From Dunaliella salina (Eukaryota; Chlorophyta; Chlorophyceae; Chlamydomonadales; Dunaliellaceae): 22,220 nt of DNA. This document shows positions 18,909-22,220 of this stretch, piece by piece. The stretch is taken from contig MU069598.1 in assembly GCA_002284615.2 (NCBI GenBank), positions 69,380-91,599 of the forward strand, given 5' to 3'. Under the pieces are notes generated by a model, which was not told where the DNA came from, made no database searches, and saw only the letters and a program-made list of their open reading frames with translations. The stretch's first letter is position 1; each line of letters starts with the position of its first letter. Made by a program: the position numbers and the translations under genes.

Positions 18909-18983
18909 GGGATTCCGCTTGGAAAGATCAAGGGCTTGGGCGGCAAGCTCGGTGCAGCCCTACAGGAGCTGTGCAGTGCTGAG
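18909..18983 (+). CDS. POLH: POLH exon H (GIPLGKIKGLGGKLG)
   Basis: Acceptor tctgaacag, 75 nt, phase 0 to 0, donor gtttgt. It reads GIPLGKIKGLGGKLG then AALQELCSAE, and joins exon G as GLMQ|GIPLGKIKGLGGKLG, matching the Pol eta thumb entry (human MPIRKIRSLGGKLGASV). The helix-hairpin-helix-like LGGKLG turn contacts the DNA backbone. This first copy is taken as the true exon because it alone keeps the upstream Gly-Ile-Pro and fits the family best. The next expected block (GELLQFS-like) was not found in the window. Confidence 0.93.
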
Positions 18984-19142
18984 GTTTGTGGTGGCTGATT
19001 GGAAGTTTAGTGTTTTTGAGATCAATGGGCGGCAAGCTGGGCGCAGCCCTGCAGGAGCTATGCAGTGTTGAGATGTGCTTGACGACTGATTAGATGTTTG
19101 TTTCTGTGAAGTGTGGATAGCCGATGATAAAAAAATGATCAG

Positions 19143-19211
19143 ACCTTGGGAATGGTCAAGGGCTTGGGCGGCAAGCTAGGCGCAGCCCTGCAGGAGCTAT
19201 GTAGGGCTGGG
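19143..19211 (+). CDS. POLH: POLH exon H copy (69 nt, possible cassette)
   Basis: It follows atgatcag, encodes TLGMVKGLGGKLG then AALQELCRAG, phase 0 to 0, donor gtatgc. It is six bases shorter than exon H at its 5' end. Use is unproven. Confidence 0.3.
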
Positions 19212-19250
19212 GTATGCATGAGGGCTGGTTGGAAATTTATTTTGACTAAG

Positions 19251-19322
19251 TGTCTCTTGGGAAAGATGAAGGGCTTGGGCGGCAAGCTGGGCGCAGCCCT
19301 GCAGGAGCTATGCAGTGTTGAG
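19251..19322 (+). CDS. POLH: POLH exon H copy (72 nt, possible cassette)
   Basis: It follows ttgactaag, encodes CLLGKMKGLGGKLG then AALQELCSVE, phase 0 to 0, donor gtgcgc. The frame also stays open from the preceding copy (19146-19343). Confidence 0.3.
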
Positions 19323-19392
19323 GTGCGCTTGACGACTGATTAGATGTTTGTTTCTGTTAAGTGTTGATAGCCGATGATAAAAAAATGATCAG

Positions 19393-19461
19393 ACGTTGGG
19401 AATAGTCAAGGGCTTGGGCGGCAAGCTAGGCGCAGCCCTGCAGGAGCTATGTAGGGCTGGG
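19393..19461 (+). CDS. POLH: POLH exon H copy (69 nt, possible cassette)
   Basis: Near-identical to the 19143 copy (TLGIVKGLGGKLG), phase 0 to 0, donor gtatgc. It arose by the 250-bp dimer duplication. Confidence 0.3.
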
Positions 19462-19500
19462 GTATGCATGAGGGCTGGTTGGAAATTTATTTTGATCAAG

Positions 19501-19572
19501 TGTCCCCTGGAAAAGATGAAGGGCTTGGGTGGCAAGCTGGAAGTAGCCCTGCAGGAGATGCGCAGTGCTCAC
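19501..19572 (+). CDS. POLH: POLH exon H copy (72 nt, diverged)
   Basis: It follows ttgatcaag, encodes CPLEKMKGLGGKLE then VALQEMRSAH, phase 0 to 0, GT donor gtgctc. The final Gly of LGGKLG is Glu, so this is the most diverged intact copy. Confidence 0.25.
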
Positions 19573-19659
19573 GTGCTCGTGAAGGCTGATAGGAAATTTC
19601 TTCTTGTGAAGTGTTGGCTGCCAATGATCAGACATTTCACAAGGCTCTCATGATGCAAG

Positions 19660-19765
19660 CATTGAACTGCTTGCCTGCCATGGATTTGTAAGGATTCATT
19701 GGAGGTGAATGCCATCATAAACTTTGAATGGCCTGCCTGCCGCGGATTTGCAAGGATTGAGGTCA
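19660..19765 (+). repeat. Direct repeat pair of ~25 bp
   Basis: CTGCC-GGATTTG-AAGGATT occurs at about 19675 and 19738 with the surrounding tgcctgcc. Confidence 0.6.
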
Positions 19766-19979
19766 GTCTGGAAATTGAGCTGAACAGCTTTCAGGTTGGC
19801 TTGGCAAAGTAGGTGGTGGTGTTTACCGGGCGTGGGTTGCATGGAGAACGTGCGATACATCAAGTTATCAGGGAAGGAGTCCGACGCGTGTTGATTCGCT
19901 CTTCAAGCCAGAGAACAGACCCTCCACAGCAGCTTTTGCCCTGTTTGTGACAAGGCACGGAAAATACAATAAATACATG

Positions 19980-20252
19980 TTATGCATGTAGCTTTCCCAG
20001 AGATGCATGCTTTTTCCTCCCTTTATCCTTCCGAATCTGCTTTCTGGGATCCTCAAACGCAGGGCCATAAGTTTCCAGGAATGGATGATCACGTCCTGGG
20101 GCGAGAGCAGGACCGTGTCCAGGTAAGAGCCCACAACCATTGACCTATGTAGTGCTGAGCGAAAACACGTGCTTGGGCTTGCCCGTGTACTGGATGTTGC
20201 CCCCGCCGGAGTGCCTGATCTGGGTCGTAAGTGAAGGACCACTTGATCATGG
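19980..20252 (-). pseudogene. Possible antisense coding remnant, unrecognised
   Basis: On the minus strand, after an acceptor-like cctgtctgcag, one frame reads through HSGGGNIQYTGKPKHVFS, meets a single stop, and continues to RDHPFLETYGPAFEDP and KKHASLGKLHA with a stop at 19980-19982. The composition (many Lys, Pro, Gly, aromatic residues) is protein-like. A small intron around the internal stop is possible, with acceptor tcgccccag, but I could not find a donor in matching phase. No family was recognised. It may be a gene fragment on the opposite strand or chance. Confidence 0.25.
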
Positions 20253-20439
20253 CTGCAGACAGGGGCAGGTCTCTTCTCCCAGTCACTGGGTGATCCTGAA
20301 GAGCGTGGTGAGGCAAGCAAGACGCACGCTGCAAACAGTGCCATCTTGCCTCCTACTCTTACAACTCTGTTGGCTCGTGTTGCCCCCTTCCCAGGGCTTC
20401 CATCATTTCCACCCTGCCTCCGCACTCGCAGGGAAAGCC

Positions 20440-20535
20440 AAGCAAGGTGTATGCCACCTGCAAACAACGTATATGCCACATGCAAACAACGTATATGCCA
20501 CATGCAAGCAACGTATATGCCACGTGCAAGCACAT
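20440..20535 (+). repeat. 22-bp tandem repeat, ~4 copies
   Basis: The CAAACAAC/CAAGCAAC marker of a unit reading ACATGCAAACAACGTATATG plus CC lies at 20461, 20483 and 20505, with partial units on both sides. Frames on both strands repeat a 22-base pattern and are artefacts. Confidence 0.95.
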
Positions 20536-20579
20536 GCAAACAGTGATGTGCCACTTCGGCCTATTGTGTATTTGATCTA

Positions 20580-21024
20580 GCTGTCCCATGCTCGTGGCTC
20601 CAGCAATTCCATCCTGCCACTGCACTTGCACAGCAAGGCGAGCAATAAGTGTGCCACATGGAAGCTACTGCAAAGAAGGGTACTCAGCTTTTGCCTGTTG
20701 TGTATTTGCTTACGCCCCCCAATACTCATGGTCTCAGCAATGGTGCCACCCTTGCACAATATTTGAGTAGGAAGGCAAGCAAGGTCCATGCCACATGCAA
20801 GCTCATGCATGCATGGATGCGCCGCTTCTGCCTCTGAAGCCACTTTTGCTTAAGCTGCCCCATGCTCATAGCTTCAGTAGCAGCCACACTCATCCCCCCA
20901 ATTTCTACCTTGTACCCTTGAAAAAAAAAATCATCTATTTTTATGATCAGGCTAGCAGTCAGTCGTTTTGACTGGAGGCCTTTCTACCTTGTAACCTTGC
21001 AGCAGCCACACTGCAACCTGCAGG
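20580..21024. other. Diverged repeats, no gene
   Basis: Phrases such as gcaaggcaagcaa, tgccacatgcaagc and ccatgctc-tggct-cagcaat recur loosely from 20400 to 20880. Nothing else recognised. Confidence 0.5.
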
Positions 21025-21089
21025 GCAAGTTGGGGGTCCTACCATGTGTACCACATGTACCATGTGATACATCAGCACCCCCAACTTGC
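21025..21089. repeat. Inverted repeat with palindromic loop
   Basis: GCAAGTTGGGGGT (21025-21037) and ACCCCCAACTTGC (21077-21089) are exact reverse complements. The 39-bp loop itself holds GTACCACATGTACCATGTG-type palindromes. Confidence 0.8.
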
Positions 21090-21099
21090 ACATGTGTAG

Positions 21100-21990
21100 C
21101 AGGTACAGTGCCAAAGTGCTACCACCCTATTCAGTGATGCCACCCTATACAGTGCCTAAGTGCTACCACCCTATACGGTGATGCCACCGTGCCACCACCA
21201 CACGCGCTGAGCAAGGCAGGGGATGTGCAGCAGGCATCCTGGTGGTACCATTACAGTGGTACCATACTGCGGCTACTGCAGCTACCAACCTCATCAGTGA
21301 TACCACCCTGTACAGTACAACAGTACCTTCACCCTATTGAATGAGACCACCCTGCCACTACCACACTCACTGGGCAAGGCAGGGGTTGTGCAGCAGGCAT
21401 CCTGGTAATACCATTACAGTGACACCATACTGTGGCTACTGCAGCCACCACCCTAATCAGTGTTACCACCTTGTACAGTACAACAGTACCTTCACCCTCT
21501 AGAATGAGACCACCCTGCCACCAAACTCACTGGGCAAGGCAGGGGTTGTGCAGCAGGCATTCTGGTGGTGCCATTACAGTGGTACCATACTGCGGCTACT
21601 GCAGCTACCACCCTCATCAGTGATACCACCCTGTACAGTACAACAGTACCTTCACCCTCTAGAATGAGACCACCCTGCCACCAAACTCACTGGGCAAGGC
21701 TTGGGTGTGCAGCAGGCACCCTGTATCACCAGGGTGATACCACGTCAGAGATACCACCCTATACAGGACTACAGTACCACCACCCTATATGCCCCGCAAG
21801 TGTGGTCTATTCAAAAGCACCACCCTTCACAGTACTATATTGCCACCACCCTATATGCCCTGCAAGTGTGCTCTATTCAGCAACACAGCCCTGTCCCTGT
21901 GTGATAGCACTTCAGTGATACCACCCTACACACTACTATAGTACTCCCAACCACCCTGCCACCACACTCGCAGGGCAAGGCAAGGGATGC
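21100..21990 (+). repeat. ~160-bp tandem array, 4 to 5 units
   Basis: GCAAGGC markers lie at about 21211, 21376, 21536 and 21696, and a diverged one near 21975. Each unit carries CACCCT-TACAGT blocks, CTGCCACCA-ACTCACTGGGC, TGTGCAGCAGGCATCCTGG and a TGGTACCATTACAGTGGTACCA palindromic motif. Open frames here repeat the array and are not genes. Confidence 0.9.
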
Positions 21991-22000
21991 GCAGCACGCG

Positions 22001-22140
22001 CAGTGTTTCTTATAAGGTTTTGGGATGTGTAGCAAAATGGCTACACAGGGTGCTCCTGCCCAAAAACAGTGTAGCAAGCCAAAGGTTTTTTTGCCAAGAT
22101 TTTGGCTGCGCCAAAATTTTGGGGAGTGGCTGTTGTATCA
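22001..22140 (-). mobile_element. End of a second hAT-like element, opposite orientation
   Basis: From CAGTGTTTCTTATAAGGTTTT onward the sequence follows the reverse complement of the right end of the 3540-4434 element (through gtgtagcaaa-tggctacacagggtgctcctg and ttttgccaa-attttgg to attacaag). The other end was not seen before the window stops, so the element is truncated, diverged or continues beyond. Confidence 0.8.
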
Positions 22141-22185
22141 CAATTACAAGATTAGTAATGCTTGGACCAGAAAACTCCCCTCCTC

Positions 22186-22187
<2 letters not shown>

Positions 22188-22220
<33 letters not shown>
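22188..22220. repeat. (TG)n microsatellite at window edge
   Basis: TG dinucleotides continue to the last base. Confidence 0.97.

Larger units (their letters stand above)
831..18983 (+). other. POLH: DNA polymerase eta gene, internal part (8 exons)
   Basis: Eight exons join in order with compatible phases (…1 | 1-0 | 0-0 | 0-0 | 0-1 | 1-2 | 2-0 | 0-0) to give about 230 residues of a Y-family polymerase. Recognised blocks are the fingers (IIAINYAAKGRGVNRFM), the active-site DE (LDEVYLD), the palm (CSAGIAANK and NKPAQQTLV) and the thumb entry (GLGGKLG). Pol eta inserts nucleotides opposite UV lesions such as thymine dimers in the nucleus. NKPAQQT and DEVYLD look more like plant Pol eta than animal Pol eta. 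The start of the protein (first catalytic Asp) lies upstream of the window. The rest of the thumb, the little-finger domain and the C-terminal zinc and PCNA-binding parts were not found. Introns run from 1.2 to 3.8 kb. Family assignment is firm; individual exon ends are inferred from GT/AG and phase. Confidence 0.9.
18909..19640 (+). repeat. Exon H tandem array with 250-bp higher-order unit
   Basis: The GGCTTGGGCGGCAAGCT core starts at 18933, about 19022 (truncated), 19161, 19272, 19411 and 19522. Spacings alternate between 139 and 111 bp, so 19161/19272 and 19411/19522 are two copies of a 250-bp dimer. Except for the truncated unit near 19022, which has lost its donor GT, every unit keeps an open exon with AG before and GT after. 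Confidence 0.93.

Noticed and set aside
20060..20122. A + strand candidate exon (cgcag|GGCCATAAGTTTCC … GTCCAG|gtaaga) that might follow exon H
   Set aside because: It has good splice sites, but its translation does not match any Pol eta block, and the minus strand looks more protein-like here.
1..22220. tRNA, rRNA or snRNA genes
   Set aside because: I saw no cloverleaf with a GTTCGA-type T loop, no rRNA core motif and no Sm-site pattern on either strand. A covariance-model search would be decisive.

Overview
This is a eukaryotic nuclear window that I read as the middle part of one intron-rich gene for DNA polymerase eta (POLH, Y-family translesion polymerase) on the + strand. Eight short exons were found by translating both strands, matching conserved Pol eta blocks, and checking that splice phases join: 831-944, 4697-4773 (or one of two later copies), 8015-8101, 9919-10047, 13277-13316, 14967-15021, 16210-16327 and 18909-18983. 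They encode about 230 residues in the correct collinear order, from the fingers through the DE active-site block and the palm CSAGI..NK block to the LGGKLG thumb entry. All chosen splice sites are GT/AG. The N-terminal exons lie before position 1, and the exons after LGGKLG lie beyond the window or were not recognised. Exons make up about 3% of the window. The rest is intron, packed with tandem repeats, microsatellites and small DNA transposons.

Organism: large introns, (TG)n tracts, mixed base composition and a plant-like NKPAQQT motif suggest a repeat-rich unicellular alga, perhaps of the green lineage. This is inference. The window begins and ends in (TG)n and holds three single Ns, so it may be a whole draft contig.

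Layout. 1-830: intron tail with a 71-bp array that ends at the acceptor of exon A. 831-944: exon A. 945-4696: intron with microsatellites and a non-autonomous hAT-like transposon (3540-4434, 14-bp inverted ends, 8-bp target duplication). 4665-6260: a ~128-bp array of 12 units that contains three intact copies of exon B. 6261-8014: intron with minor repeats. 8015-8101: exon C, with the catalytic DE pair. 8102-9918: intron with a degraded MITE and the upstream copies of exon D. 9919-10047: exon D, followed by an array of its donor junction. 10048-13276: intron with a MITE and a 1.5-kb array that repeats the acceptor of exon E. 13277-13316: exon E. 13317-14966: intron with a 65-bp array and a foldback. 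14967-15021: exon F, whose donor junction is repeated four or five times at an exact 37-bp period. 16210-16327: exon G. 18909-18983: exon H, followed by a 250-bp higher-order array with four more splice-competent copies of exon H. 19640-22220: simple repeats, a possible antisense coding remnant and one end of a second hAT-like copy.

Main observation: six of the eight exons sit inside or directly against a separate tandem array whose unit contains that exon, or its own acceptor or donor. The unit length and sequence differ at each exon. Copies of exons D and H have symmetric phase 0/0 and copies of exon B have phase 1/0, so the arrays could supply in-frame cassette exons (D, H) or mutually exclusive exons (B) in a replication and repair polymerase.
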